Below are positions 24,601 to 37,100 of a stretch of DNA of 64,000 nt, one piece after another; the first letter of the stretch is position 1, and every line of letters starts with the position of its first letter. Source of the DNA: Mariannaea sp. PMI_226 (lineage: Eukaryota > Ascomycota > Sordariomycetes > Hypocreales > Nectriaceae); NCBI GenBank assembly GCA_024336345.1, contig JANFOG010000005.1:620001-684000 (forward strand), given 5' to 3'. The notes beneath the pieces were generated by a model. That model ran no database searches and was not told the origin of the DNA. It saw only the letters and a program-made list of their open reading frames with translations. Position numbers and translations under genes: made by a program.

Positions 24601-27600
24601 TTGAGCTATGCTAGACTGGTGCAGGTTTTCCCCAACGGTCAAAGACGGGACTTTGTCTATTGTCTCGGAAGTCATCTCGTCCTCCTACTCCACTGCGTCC
24701 TGTGTTATTTGTCCGACTGTCATCATTGGCATGAGGCATGGAGAACAGCACGCAATCATTCCTGAAAACCGAGCCTGATATTGTTAGGATCGTCCATTAG
24801 GCAGTCCTCAATTTTGAAAGAACCCCGGGCAGGGGAGCTGATCTGCACCGTGGGTTGGTCACAAAGGGCTTCCAACTTGAACAAGGTAGTTCAACTCGGC
24901 TGGCTGCTACACGAAGCGAAGATCGAGGCATGATATGAAAGTGCCTACAGATTATGATAGGTCAAGTTGGCTAAAAAAAAAAAAAAAAAAGCAAGCAAGC
25001 AACGAGGAACGAAGCGGAGCCGGGGCCGAATACATGTCCATCCGCGCGTATGCACATGTACGTGTTCATTAACTGTTCGCTTTTTTCTTCTATGTCCAGT
25101 GGCAGTGTCGCGATTGGCGGCCGAGGAGTGTAAGCGCCGAGACCAATCCCCACGCGTGCCACATGTGATCAACAACAACTTTTTTGTTTCCCGCATATCC
25201 GCTGCTCGCACCCAATAGGATCCGTGGTTATGCTTGTGTAGTGTTGAGGGGTTGCGCTGCTTGTGCACAGTGGCACTGCGGTGTGGCAGTCTGATAGGAC
25301 AGTGAAGCGTCATATGCAATGCTGTGCAGATCGAAGACTCCAGTTAGTGCTTTTCTTGGTCTCCAACACGCGCGTGAATTCGCGGTTCGATGCTCGATTG
25401 TTCACTTAGACGCGCTGGCACATTTTGGGCATCTTGCTAAAATTGAATGCATATACTAATAATGGTGTGGATGCTAAATACGCTCCAGTTGGGTCTTGAG
25501 ATATGAAAATAGAAGATTTTGAGCCGTTGATGGAGGTGAACGGACTGCAAGAGCGGTGAGGCCAGGCAGGCCATCAGTTCGCCCGAAGCCTGTGGAAAGA
25601 CCGGATCAGAAATGGAGCCGTTAGAAGGATCATAGCGTAGTTCTCATGAACAGACGGCCAATTCCGTGTGGGTGCCACAAGATCGATTTGCGCACGGAAT
25701 AGGTGCGTAGTTCACAGTATCAAGACTGAGTTAGTCTTGAGTCACGATGGTCTGTAAAGTGTATACTAGGGTAGTTCTGGTAGACTGGCCTAGTCGTGTA
25801 TCGTGCCTACGTTTCGTTTCATCTTGTTGTTGTTCCATGTTGAGTAAGGTGGGTAGTGCCCTGTTTATCTTCTGTATCCTGCTGCACATCCTTGTGCTAG
25901 GTCTTTAGGATAAAATCTTGATAAGTTCAACGGCTCCGTATTCTGTACCGTGGTCTGTAATGTAATCTGTACAGATTACCACGGATATTACTTGCTCTCC
26001 GAACTGTCCATGCATACGCAACAGTCGCCTGAGATGAGATGAAACAACACGGCACGACTTTGGGGTAATTGTCCCTAGTCATGGATGAGGTCAAGCCCTG
26101 GTAGCGGGAGGGCAACGCCCCTTATGTGGCACGTGTCTGCTGTGTTCAAGGACTTCAAGGGCCTTCCGATGGTTAGTCGTCGGGGATCCCAGTCATGAAA
26201 CAGATAGGACGTGGGGAACATATGAAATCAGGGGCTGGGCCCCTAGGCTCCTGGTTAGCTTAGTCAAGCCAGGCCTCGTTGGATCTGTGTCTCATCCCAA
26301 GTTTGCCTGGTGGCGTAGAGCTCATGGACAAAATGGGATGTCTACCTAATTATCTTTCCCTTGTTCAATAGTTCATCAACCTCAACGAGCCTGAACTTGG
26401 AAAGCCCTCGGAAGACCAAAAGGTCCGGCTAGGAGAGGCCACCACCACTGGAACGGGAGGGACCGTTCCCCGAAATTCATGTCTCTCGTTGGCCAGCATG
26501 ATGATTGGTGCATTATACGTACTATGTATTGTGACGCCAGTAAAGATACTCGTGAGTTCTTGGAAAGGCTATTCTTAGACAGGATAAGAATAATGACGAT
26601 CCATACTAGTCGACGCCCACGACCATAAAATGCTTGCTGTATTGGATGCATGGCGCATGTTCAGCACGAATAATACATACTATGGTACATGATATTTCCG
26701 TAGCATACCATCCGTGAGAGCCACACCACGCTCATGACGGCCAACGGGTAGTGGCTGTGAGAGGTTACTACTAGGCTTTCGGGGATATAGCGCCCTAGCT
26801 AGCTTTCAGTGTGCTTTACCGAGAGCGATTTTGCTTGCCATGTGCCTTCGGACTTGGCATCTCATTCTCTGAGGTCACCAAAGAGGCATGTGTGTCTTTC
26901 GAGTGGTCCCGTATCTGAGAAAGATTGAAAAGCCTTGTTTGGTCAGCGTGTCGGCTAATTATTAGCTTGTCAGCAACCAGGACGGTTCCCAGCTTGCCAG
27001 CTTCCTCATGAATATCACACCGTTTGGAACAACTTCGATGACGCCTCAGTGAACATGGATGCCTTTGGGCAGGGGAGGTCTCCTGAGGCGTGCGAGCTAT
27101 GATTGGCCTGGTGCAGGGGATTATCCCCTGAAAACCCAGCGCTGAGTGTAAGTTCGTTCTTGCAGGCATTGGAGCCTTGTGATCTCGAGGGGCACGAGGA
27201 ATCCATCCGTATCAGGCCCTTGCATTCCTCAACGCCCGCCGAGAGCTCCTAATTGGGAAACAAAGACTACTGTGGTAGACACCGATCATGCAAGAGGGGA
27301 AAGGTTTGGGAGACCAGACCTCCCTCTCTGGAGTCGGGATTGCGGGAACGATGATGAATGATTGAGAGCCCAGTTGAGAGGATACCGTAAGCAAGGGCAG
27401 GGTATGGCATGGCGATTGGATAACTACTGGAGGACCGGGTCTGGCATGAGGGGGGCTTTGACTCACCCATGTTGCGATCCCCAAGTGACAACTGGCATTG
27501 GGTCCAATCCATCGCCCTTTCGGCTTTGTTCTCCACTGGAGCATGGCATCCAATCGCCCCCGAAGCACAGGGGGCAACTCGGGATCGCTTGCAGGGTGCC

Positions 27601-28155
27601 TGAGACGCTGAATGGCTGTGTCGCGCTACCTGGCCTGCCCGCTGGCGCCCGGGATTACCGTGCAATGCACACTTCGGAGTGCGTGGCCAAGATGTGGAGG
27701 AGCAGTGATTGGCCTCAGGGGGTTGACAAAGGACCGTTGAGGAGACAGTGATCGCATGCGGCTTGAATCTGCAGGTGTTTAGCCGACGCGTAGAGAGTAT
27801 GGTACATTCATAATAATCTTCGTGCACTATGTACTGTGGTCTGTCGCGTTGAAGGGCCTTCTTTGAAGGCAGTTCGTAGCTTATGTGGGTGGGCGCAAGG
27901 ATACAAACAAAGAGAAGGTGGAACCCCCGAAGAAGGGAGGCTGACGCCTTGCTAATTGGTTAAATGAACTGGCTTGGGTGCTCTTCTTCTCCACTCCCAC
28001 AGCTGCAGGTTTGCACAAACGTGCGTGCGAGAGAGTGTGTGAGTGTGCATATTGAGAGTGAAAGTGGTGCCCAAGGTTGCAGTTGCAGTCAACAAGGGCA
28101 AAAAGGTGATGGGTGGGAGCGGATAGCTTGATTATGATTGGATCAATCCTTGAAT

Positions 28156-28194
28156 TATGCGCGCGTGCGTGCGCGCGTGTATATGTGTGTGTGT
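28156..28194 (+). repeat. Alternating purine-pyrimidine tract, 39 nt
   Basis: Every base alternates between pyrimidine and purine: a (GC/GT)n block (GCGCGTGCGTGCGCGC) followed by TATAT and (GT)n. Such tracts can adopt Z-DNA under negative supercoiling. Confidence 0.85.
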
Positions 28195-29283
28195 CTAAGT
28201 GAGTCTAAGCAGGCCAATCCCACGGTATCAACAGGCACTACCATTACTTAAGCATATGTAGGTACAGAGTACAGAGGTAGTTTATTTCACGCAGAACGGG
28301 CTTTTGGTGGTCAACTAACTCCTTTGTACCTACCTCATGTACGAAGGTGACATTAAGATAGATGCTGCTGAGTTTCTTATTCGCCGTCAATCCCTTTCAC
28401 CTCTCGCCTGGCTTGCGTGAGGGCAAGCTGGCGGCACCTTCATTCCATATGGTTAGGAATTAAACATGAAGAGCCGAAGAACCTGCTGGGCCTTGACACT
28501 TCATCATAATATTGCGCATACCAGTAGCGAGCGAATACCTGAAACTGCCCAGCTGGCTTCGATATGCTCCAATAGAGGGGTCTATAGTCTGCTCTGTGCA
28601 GGTTGCAGATTGAGGTTAGGCACATCTGAGGAGCAATTAGTACACGAACTGAAGTTTTGGACCCTTGGGATAGGTGTGTTGGTGCTTTGAGAGAATAGGT
28701 ACAGTAAACTCACACTGTATATATGTACCATGTAAGATCTTGCTCTCGTAGACTTGGTGTTGGAATTGGTCCAGGCTGAGGGTGTGGTACTCCCCTTACT
28801 ACATATTCCCACTGTTTTTCTTAGCGACCCTCCGCTACGCCCCCGGGTCATCTTGAACCCCCCCAATTCCCACCCACTGGGTTGTTAATTTTAGTGGGTG
28901 TAATCACTATTGTGGACGGTGGACAAGTTTCGTTTGCTTGCCCCTCGTCTGTTCTCCTCGACCCTGACGAGTCCTATCGCACCTCGCCTGCATGGCGTCA
29001 CGCCCCTTCCCAGCTGGGTCAAACACGCCCTCCCCCCTTCCTTCCCCTTCCCCTTGCCCTGCCCCTTGCCCTTCCAAATCCAGTCAGCCGTACCTTCCTA
29101 CCTACAGAACTCCGTGCTTTCCATTCTGTTTTGAACGGAGGATTCCGACCTGTCACTGACCACTGTACGTACATACATAGTAGATAGGTATAGCGTAGGG
29201 CACCTAACTAAGTACCTACTTACTGAGAGGTACATAAGATACTAGTGGCAGCAATAATACTAATAATATGTACCAGTTAGGTA

Positions 29284-30951
29284 TTGGCATTTTCTCTTTT
29301 GCTGGCTCCGTTCGTGCTTTCCCCAGCTACCGGCACACATAACTCGCCCCCCATCAAACCCTCGTCCTTTGGCTCTGCTCTGCTCGCCGCTACTCTCCAC
29401 TCCACACACTCCTCCCTCTCCATTCCCACTCCCTTCCCACTCTCCCACAATCGCTCCTCTCTCTTCCTCTATTTTTTTTTTCTCGCTTCTTCTCATCTCA
29501 CCCTCCGATTTCTCCTCTCCACCACTTCCTTTTTTTTCCCTCCCTCCCCTAACTCTTTTACCGCCTGCTCATCCTCACCCGGCCTTCCTTCTTTCTTTCC
29601 TCTCCATATCTCTCTTTCCGTCCGCCGTCTCGTTTGCTCCTTTTGCGTTCGCGTCGTGTTGCCGAGCCTGTTTGTCACTGACACCTCCGCCCGCTCGTCC
29701 GCTCCTGCCACATCCACGCACGGCACGGCACAACTCAGTAGAACACAGCACAGCACAGCACAACACAGCACAGTACAATATCGCTCCGCCACCGCAACTG
29801 CACCGCGTCGCATCTCGATCGCATCCCCTCTTGGGCTTCAAGAAAACACAGATTGCAAATCATCGGGAAGAAAAAGATAAATTCTTCCAGCCCTGGTTTC
29901 TGGAAAGGCGCTTCTGTTGGTGATACTCGCCCATTTTAATCTCTATTCATTTTTCTTCGTCGACTCTTTTGATTCTTCATTGCATGCACACCAACAATCC
30001 TATTATCACTACGCCCTAATTCCCACCTGACTGTCCCAATATTCGATCGTGATTTTTTTATTCGAATTTCGAACTTTTCGGACAACACTCATCAGAAAAC
30101 AACAAGAACAATTGGAAACAACATTGAAGAGAGAGGCTGGAGGCAAGACTTCGGACGACCAACGATTTTGCGCTGTCCCATTTCTCGACAGCCCCGGCTG
30201 ATAGTCGTGTGTTTAAAAACCCTCGTGTCCGGTCATCCGACTCGCCGCTCAAATCAGAAATCTCCTTTGGTGTCTTCGACCCGTCAGCACCCGCACTAAT
30301 ACATCTCGGCCTGACACACTCGACTCCATCCCAGACAGGATTCCTACAAGGCGCTTCCACCGCGATTCTGCTTTGTGTCTCACTGACACAAATCTGTTTC
30401 CACACCGCCATTGTCTTCCTTTTGAGAAGGTAGCTTTCGCCTGCTTGCCACTCGGCCTTCGGATACTCTTGTTTGCCATCATCCGTCGTTCCGACAGCCG
30501 CCCGACTTGAACTTCGACTAATAACAGCGATTATTCATCGTCTCCCTCAACTTATCGCGTATCCGCGTCAGCCTTTCATTCACATCGCTCGTCTTTTTGC
30601 GTACAGCATTCTCCGGTTTAATTTTTTTCTACTGCGGCCTGAAACTCTTCTGTGAAACCCTCTTTTCACTTTGTCAGCCGAAAGACAACCTTGCTTTTTT
30701 TTTTCTTTCCTTGGGGCACTTTTTCCGACTCGATAAATATCCCTCGCTTCTTGCTCATAGCATCCGTGATATTTCCAGGTGGAAATCTCTCGTTGACACG
30801 ACTGAGATCCTGCGACGCATAATTTCTCCTCTCGGCCTACATCACCCCTGTGTTCTCTAATTTGAACTCAGATTAGTCTCTCCGCAAAGAGACCATCAAT
30901 TACGTTCATTCACGATCATACAATTTCACCCCGTTAAAACCGTTTTGAGCA
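29284..30951 (+). promoter_or_regulatory. Long pyrimidine-rich leader/promoter of the Q-rich gene
   Basis: About 1.7 kb before the start codon at 30952. From about 29340 to 29640 the plus strand is dominated by C and T (CTCCCTCTCCATTCCCACTC and similar), as is typical of fungal core promoters and transcription starts. Further down there are T-runs, many upstream ATGs and short frames, and a CACAG repeat. This suggests a long 5' UTR with translational control, possibly spliced (inference: no transcript data). Confidence 0.45.
29744..29773 (+). repeat. (CACAG)6 pentanucleotide repeat
   Basis: Six consecutive 5-mers, CACAG with one variant CACAA in fourth place, inside the leader of the Q-rich gene. 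It is a candidate length-variable microsatellite. Confidence 0.85.
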
Positions 30952-32652
30952 ATGGACGCTGGCGGTCTCGCTCAAATGTCTTCCAACGGTTTCGCTCCTT
31001 CTAATGGGCTAGGCGGCTTGGCTGCACGTCGCGGTGGTCAAAATATCAAACCCTTGTCTTTTGATGCCATCAATCAGAACAAGGACAATGATAACGGGGC
31101 TCCCACTCCTCGCACCAGCCGATCTCACCTGCTTGCAGGCTTGAGGACCGCCCCCAAGACTGCCTCCGCAGCGTCATTTGGCCCTCAATCTCCTAGCACG
31201 ACTGCCCCCTCACAGCAATTTGCCCGCAACTCCATGGCTGGAAACGCCTATGGGATGGGCCAGGACAACGTCTACAACGCTCCTAAGACCGCTTTCCCTC
31301 AGTATGGTGGCCACAACAGCTACAGCTCGATGATGAACCAGCAGTACACGGTTGACCAAGTATTGGCTCCACCCGAACTTCCTATTGACGAACAGGCTCA
31401 GGAACATATGGACCCTAGCCTTTATGCCCAACTGGTTGCTACCAATATGTATCTTGCCCAGCAGCAGCAACGTCTTCAACAACAGCTTAGGAATGTCCAA
31501 GCCGCAGCTCAGCAGTTCCAGCAATTGAACCTCAACAACTCGCAACTCACTCAGCAGCAGCTTGCCCTTTACGAGCAGCAACAGCAGCTTCGCAACATGC
31601 AGCAGCAACTAAGTGTACAAGCCGCCATTAGCCAGCAGACCCAGCAAGCCCAGCAAGCCCAGCAGCAGATTTACTACAATCCCATGACCGGCCAGTACTA
31701 TGTGGACAACTCGGCCCAGATCCAAATGGTCTCCCCCTACACTGAGCAGCCACAGACTCCTGGGTTCAGTGCTTTCCAACAGCAGCAGCAGCAGCAGCAA
31801 CAGCAACAACTCCAGCAACAACAGCAGGGTACACCTTCGGTCCAGGTTTCTCCTCCGGCTGAGAACCAACCGTTTTCTTTCCGAAGCAATTCGCCTCCTA
31901 AGCGATATGACTCGCCTAGCGAGGTGACTCCTCTACCCCCGCCTTCAGTTCACGCTTTCCGCCGCGGCCATAAGAAGGCCTCGTCCCTTGCCCCTGTAAA
32001 CAGCGCTCTTGCTTCTGCCGCTCCTTCTGATGCTCCCAAATCTGCTGGCCCTAAGACTACTACCTTCCCGATGACGCCGTTGACTGGCGGCTACGGACCC
32101 GGCCAAGCCCGCGCTGGCGAGCATCCTGTTCGTCAGCCTCGTGGTCCCCCGTCGTTGGATGAGCTCAAGGCAAAGCCCACCGCCAAGCACGAGGGTGGCA
32201 AAAATTTTGCAGCTCGTACTCGCCGATCCGCAGTTCATAACTTGGTTCGTGCTGGTATGGAGCGTCGCAAGGGTTCTGGCAGTTCGTGCGGGAGCATGAG
32301 TCCCGTCTCGGAAACTGCAGAGGAGTCGACTACTCCTATCACGGATAATGAATCTGACTCTGGGAGAAGCGGTTCTGGTAGCCTAGCTGGCGAGATGGAA
32401 TGCTACAACTCACGAGGCACTGCTAGTGGTACCTGGGGTGCCATCGGCTCTGATCGCCCTAGCTCGCGCCAGAAGGGCCGTAGCAGCACTGGCAGTGTAG
32501 ACAGCACTGCCTCCACTCAAGAGAACGAGAGTAGTTCCTTCGCGAATGTGTTTAAGAATGGCGCTCTGCGAGCTGCCAAAGTACAAGAATCAGCCGACAA
32601 TCAGCGCAAGGCACCAAGACTGGTGCTCACCAAGAGCACGGCTGCTGCTTAA
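30952..32652 (+). CDS. Glutamine-rich prion-like protein, uncharacterised
   Basis: A 566-residue single-exon protein. Residues about 165-300 are strongly glutamine-rich, with an uninterrupted run of 11 Q at about residue 278 coded mostly by CAG, then L and five more Q. The motif YYNPMTGQYYVDN lies just before that run. The rest is disordered and rich in S, P and N, with SP sites (NSPPKRYDSPSEV) that could be phosphorylated. A compact basic segment near residues 390-440 (PRGPPSLDELKAKPTAKHEG, then FAARTRRSAVHNLVRAGMER) looks like the conserved core. No RRM, KH, RNB or zinc-finger domain is visible. Prion-like Q/N-rich proteins of this form often join RNA granules or act in transcription, but that is analogy. 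A long leader precedes it; it converges on sepH across 1.5 kb. Confidence 0.8.
   Translation: MDAGGLAQMSSNGFAPSNGLGGLAARRGGQNIKPLSFDAINQNKDNDNGAPTPRTSRSHLLAGLRTAPKTASAASFGPQSPSTTAPSQQFARNSMAGNAYGMGQDNVYNAPKTAFPQYGGHNSYSSMMNQQYTVDQVLAPPELPIDEQAQEHMDPSLYAQLVATNMYLAQQQQRLQQQLRNVQAAAQQFQQLNLNNSQLTQQQLALYEQQQQLRNMQQQLSVQAAISQQTQQAQQAQQQIYYNPMTGQYYVDNSAQIQMVSPYTEQPQTPGFSAFQQQQQQQQQQQLQQQQQGTPSVQVSPPAENQPFSFRSNSPPKRYDSPSEVTPLPPPSVHAFRRGHKKASSLAPVNSALASAAPSDAPKSAGPKTTTFPMTPLTGGYGPGQARAGEHPVRQPRGPPSLDELKAKPTAKHEGGKNFAARTRRSAVHNLVRAGMERRKGSGSSCGSMSPVSETAEESTTPITDNESDSGRSGSGSLAGEMECYNSRGTASGTWGAIGSDRPSSRQKGRSSTGSVDSTASTQENESSSFANVFKNGALRAAKVQESADNQRKAPRLVLTKSTAAA
31781..31830 (+). repeat. CAG/CAA repeat encoding polyglutamine
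   Basis: Within the Q-rich gene: CAA, six CAG, CAA, CAG and two CAA, then CTC and five more glutamine codons. The mixed CAA/CAG coding should partly stabilise the tract compared with pure CAG. Confidence 0.9.
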
Positions 32653-34170
32653 GGTGACGCTGCGGCTGAGCCACGAATTATTCACTCCTTACGACTGATG
32701 CGCCCGGACTATTTTTATTATTTCACATGACTAAACTACTTGGACTGGCCGATTGCATATTGATGGTTTTCGTTTGGTCCTCTTCTTCTTCGTGACTGAG
32801 GAGACTTCTTTACCATCCTGAATGGGGTGGTTCTCTTATGTCTTTTTCTGCCTACCTTTCACGCTTTTATTATTACCGAAGTTTATAATTCGATTCATAG
32901 TCTCTCCTTCAGACTTTTCACACTTGACCACGACATTTGGGAAATGCCCGAGTTCGTCTTGTTTGAGTGTAAACGAACTATTCGGGGTGTTTTTTTTTTC
33001 AACTTGAGGGGACTGACGAGGAATCTTTATACCAATGAGGATGAGAAAATCACAAGAGGGGGAGAAATCTCTAGCCTGATGTCTCCGGGAGACGATCGGG
33101 TGGACCCTTGGTGTGAGTTACGGCCGGCGGTCTCGACAGGGGACACTTGTGTGGCAAGTTTGATATTTGCTTTCATTGTATTCCCTCAGTATCTTCTTCG
33201 TTTAGTGTTGGGCTTGTGTCATACTTCCGTAGAGGAAGACTATGATACATGGCCCAGACAGATTTTCGTTGTCTCGGGAGGAAATGCCGTTTTTATATGG
33301 AATTCACAAGCTGTCAAGTTTGGAGGAATGAAAAAGTGTATACAACTGAACGAAAGATGTATAAATAGTTTAGGAACTGGCACAATATAAATTGACAGTC
33401 ACTTCCATCCATGATGCATATGGTGTCTGTGCATGCTTGCTGTTTTGTGAAGTACATGAGATGATGTAAATGATACGGTGGTTTTCGTGACATCACTGCC
33501 TAGCATCGTCTTGAACGTGCACGTTTATCTCCAACTCGAACAAGTCTCATCAAACGGCGTTTTCTTGCCCAATATATGTCTCATTTGCAATTGCTTGCCG
33601 GTATATATCCATCACGTCAAGCCAAAAGCTCCACGGCCCATTTCATCCATCTACTTGCTAATCACTAATCGAACCAGTCATTGCTCGCTCGCTGTCTTCT
33701 TATGCTGTCTCTCGCGTCGTATCATCAGCCTTCTCTTCCCTCTCCCTCCTGTAACAACCGTGTAATCTCATGACGGCAACGTACGTATAAAAAAAAACCC
33801 CCCGCTTTTCTATGAGTCTTGCTGGCAACAACCCCCAATCTCGGGCTACCGCCACCCCCTGTATTGTCTTCTTATTTTGGACTTTTCTCTCATGTTCACA
33901 TGCATGAGTCCTTCAGACCTCCGTTCGTACAAAACGTCAACTCGCTAGCCTTGTCGGCTATAGAAGGTAAAAAAAAAAAAAAGGAGAAAAAAAAGGGAAA
34001 AATAGGATATGCGCACTGGCTATAGTGAGCCATCTTCCTTGTCTGCAGGCGACCCGATCATGCTGTAGATCAAAGACATAGGCTCGTCGTTTTCATTCGA
34101 TCATGTTCAGGATGGCGCTCGGATTTCGCGGCCGTGATAGCATTTCGTTTTGATACGTTTGCTTCTTTAA
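32653..34170. other. Convergent intergenic region, Q-rich gene and sepH 3' ends
   Basis: Likely the two 3' UTRs. It is T-rich, with an A-rich block at about 33967-34003. An open plus-strand frame of 187 codons at 32827-33390 has no ATG at its opening and no family resemblance; I regard it as 3' UTR sequence. Confidence 0.55.
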
Positions 34171-37100
34171 TCATGACCACTTCACGTCGCTCGGTGCTCG
34201 CGTCCGCCTCCTGTGAGCGACGCCTGCTCCTGGAGATGGGGTCATGCCAGCGAGGCCCAGACCAAGACCCAAGCTTGAAGGTATGCTGCCATCTCTGCTT
34301 CCCATTCCATCTCTACTGTGCAGTCCATCTCGGCTATGTAGTCCTTCGCGGCTTCTTAGCCCTTCGCGGCTGACTGATGACCGGATCACGTTCTCTTTGT
34401 TGCTTAGGCTGCTCTCACTACGGACAACCATGGGGGTGTCTGCACGTATGATACCGGCACCTGGGATTCTGCCACTGCCTGGAGTGGCCATTGAGGTCCG
34501 AGGCAAGCGGCTTTTGCCAGCTGCGTTACCGAGAGACATAGATTCGCCACTGATTCGTCGAGGGATACCCGTTGGCCCGTCGCGACTTCGAGGCCGGTAG
34601 ATACTATTTTCTCGCTCCAGGGCTGCTGTTCGACGGGGGCTGGCAGCGACCTCGATATATGCGTTCCCGGCCAAACTAGCTCGGCTCCTATGTGTAGGCG
34701 TTTGCGGAACCGACATAGATGAGTGTAAGCCTGGAGGAGTGTAGCTGGTATTGCGCCGCGACCCAGACCTCCGGGAATTTGTCGAGCTGGGCACTGAACT
34801 GGGAACTCCCTCGTGGGGCCTTGGAGAGACCTCAAGGTTTGATTTGACGAGCTCGGATGCAAGGTTCCGGACCAGCACAGCCGAGTCATTTTCTGCTAGG
34901 TTCTGGATAGCGTCTATGAGCGAGCGAATCTGGGAGCTGTTAAGAGTCCTCGTGCCATCACCATTTCCAAGGCCGGTCTCGCAGGCATCCATTATATTTC
35001 TCACCAGTCGAAGAAGGTTTAGTCGTACGACAGCCTTCTTATGCCCGAGTCTCTGTGCGATGCCTGCGAACATCTCGGGTTTTGCCAGTGACGCCGTGAC
35101 TGACGGGCTCAATCGCAATAGTTTGAGGAGAGGCTCTAGCAGGTTAGAGTCAAAAGCATTTAGCTTGTTAGTGCTAAAGCAGCTGACAATTGCCCTGGTA
35201 AAATGTCCGTCAACGAGGTGACTCTCTACGTTGGCAGTTTCCTCCTGAAGCCAGACCAAGATGGCATCCAAGGCTGTCACCTGCCAGTACTGATCCGTTA
35301 GAAGGGAGACGTAAAAATTGAGGCCCTTATTCTGCCACAGATATCTACGACCCTTGGATCCGGAGTGAGCCATGTCGCACAATATTGGTAGTGCAAACTC
35401 CTTCGGTGGTCGATCCGTCTGCATGATGCGCAATAGAAGTGGGATGATGCCGCCTACGGCAGCATCCTCTTGTCTTTCTTTGCTGAGCCTGCAAAGATTA
35501 AAGAGGGTGTTAAGAACTTGGTTGGAGATTTCGCGGAAATGAGTCTGGCCCTTCTTCATGCTATAGCTAAGGAGGTCGATAAGGAATTCGATAGCGTCCG
35601 CCGAGTGGAGACTTTCAATAGTTGTCGACAGCATGGAGAGGTTTTTTATAAACTTCAGCATCGTGATCTGGTGGACAGGGCTCATTCGACGTAGATCCTT
35701 GAGCACACTCTTGAGCACCTGTCGATCGGCAACCACTTCCTTGACGTAGTTCTCAGCCTGGCTGAAAAGGTAGAAGATGTTGACAATTCGCCCCTCGATG
35801 AGTTCATCCAGCTCATCTTCACCCTCCTCGTCGAGGACTCGATGCAGCACTAAAGCCAAAGGGTATAAAATCTTGCTGCGTGAGAAAATTCTGCAAAAGT
35901 CGTTTTTGGGTGTCGGACCCTGAAGCTCGAACACGTTCCAGATCCCATTCACGCCAATGAGTACCAAGTCACGGGTGTTGTCGTAGTCCTCGTCTAGGAA
36001 TTCCACCAATACATTCAAACCACCCGCCGAGACGAACATTTGGAGTGTCAGGGTTGAGGTCTGGTACATTTGCCGTACAAATGCAGCGGCCTCAAGACGG
36101 ATTTCATCGGAATACTGCCGGGCAGCAAATCGGGTAATAATGGGAATGCCACCAACGAAGCACAGGTTTTCTTGGATTTCGACATCGTCAAGGATAATCT
36201 AGTTTTATCGATTAGCACTTATAGCAAAGTAGCATTGCCTCTCCTTCGAAACATACCGCGTTGACAACTTTCAGCAGCTGCAAAATCATGTATTGTCGGC
36301 TTTTCAGCGTGCACGTCTCCAATATTTCCAGAATTGGTAGTAGTCCATGGGCGCTGATGATGAGGTTCTTGACCTCGCTGTTCTCACAGAGTAGAGCAAG
36401 CTGCAACAGCTAGTTAAAAACATGGGTTTACCGAATGAACCTTTGGGTCGACTTACCAAGTCTTCAGAGTACTCAGCGAGAGCATCCTCACCTTCTGACG
36501 ATTTGAAGGATCTCACCAAACCTTCCACCCTCTCCGCTAACCTGGCGTGTCTATCTCTGGCAATGTTAGCCTCTAGGTCCATCTCGTCCCAGCCAGGATC
36601 CATGGATGCAAATGGATCGTCCTCATCCTCATCATCTCCAAGCCATGAGTTACTCGATACTCTCGATAGAAGCATCAGCCCGCCATCCTCAGAGCCCCGT
36701 TCACTCTCTTCCTTTTCAGTCACTGCGCTACCAGGCCCAAAAATATCGCTGAAATCCTCATCGTCTTGCTCGGCAAATTTTTGTATCTCTATTGAGGACC
36801 GAGTGCGTCGCATGGGTCTATCCGGTAACACTGATGGTCGTGAGGCAAGCTTTTTCTTGATACTTCCGGCAAACGGATCTTGCATTGACCGAGGAAGACT
36901 TGTTAGATCTGAAGGGTGAAAGAGTTGGGGTGCATCACTCTGCCGTGAGGCCTGCAAAAAGATATCAGCAACGTCATCGTATAAGTGACAGGTCTTTGTC
37001 AACGAACGAACCTTCTTTGCCACTTGATTAGGCTGTCGAGTAAAGACACTGTCATTGTCCACGAAAAGATCTGAAAAGTCCTCAATGCTCTGCTCCCGGT

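Larger units (their letters stand above)
20468..29283. other. Gene desert, about 8.8 kb
   Basis: No recognisable protein gene. It contains an A+T-rich island (listed at 22860-24600), an A-run of 18 at 24974-24991, a G+C-richer patch near 27000-27800 that is open in several frames but without resemblance to any family, and a 39-nt alternating purine-pyrimidine tract at 28156-28194. Frames near 22259-22815 and 27267-27827 look like chance. Confidence 0.5.

Noticed and set aside
27267..27827. 186-codon minus-strand frame in a GC-richer patch
   Set aside because: Several frames are open on both strands there, as expected from composition; none has a motif.
29284..29923. Two overlapping frames (198 and 184 codons) in the leader of the Q-rich gene
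   Set aside because: They are by-products of C/T-rich sequence (serine-, proline- and leucine-rich translations).
32827..33390. 187-codon frame after the Q-rich gene
   Set aside because: It has no ATG at its opening, no family motifs, and lies in a T-rich stretch typical of a 3' UTR.
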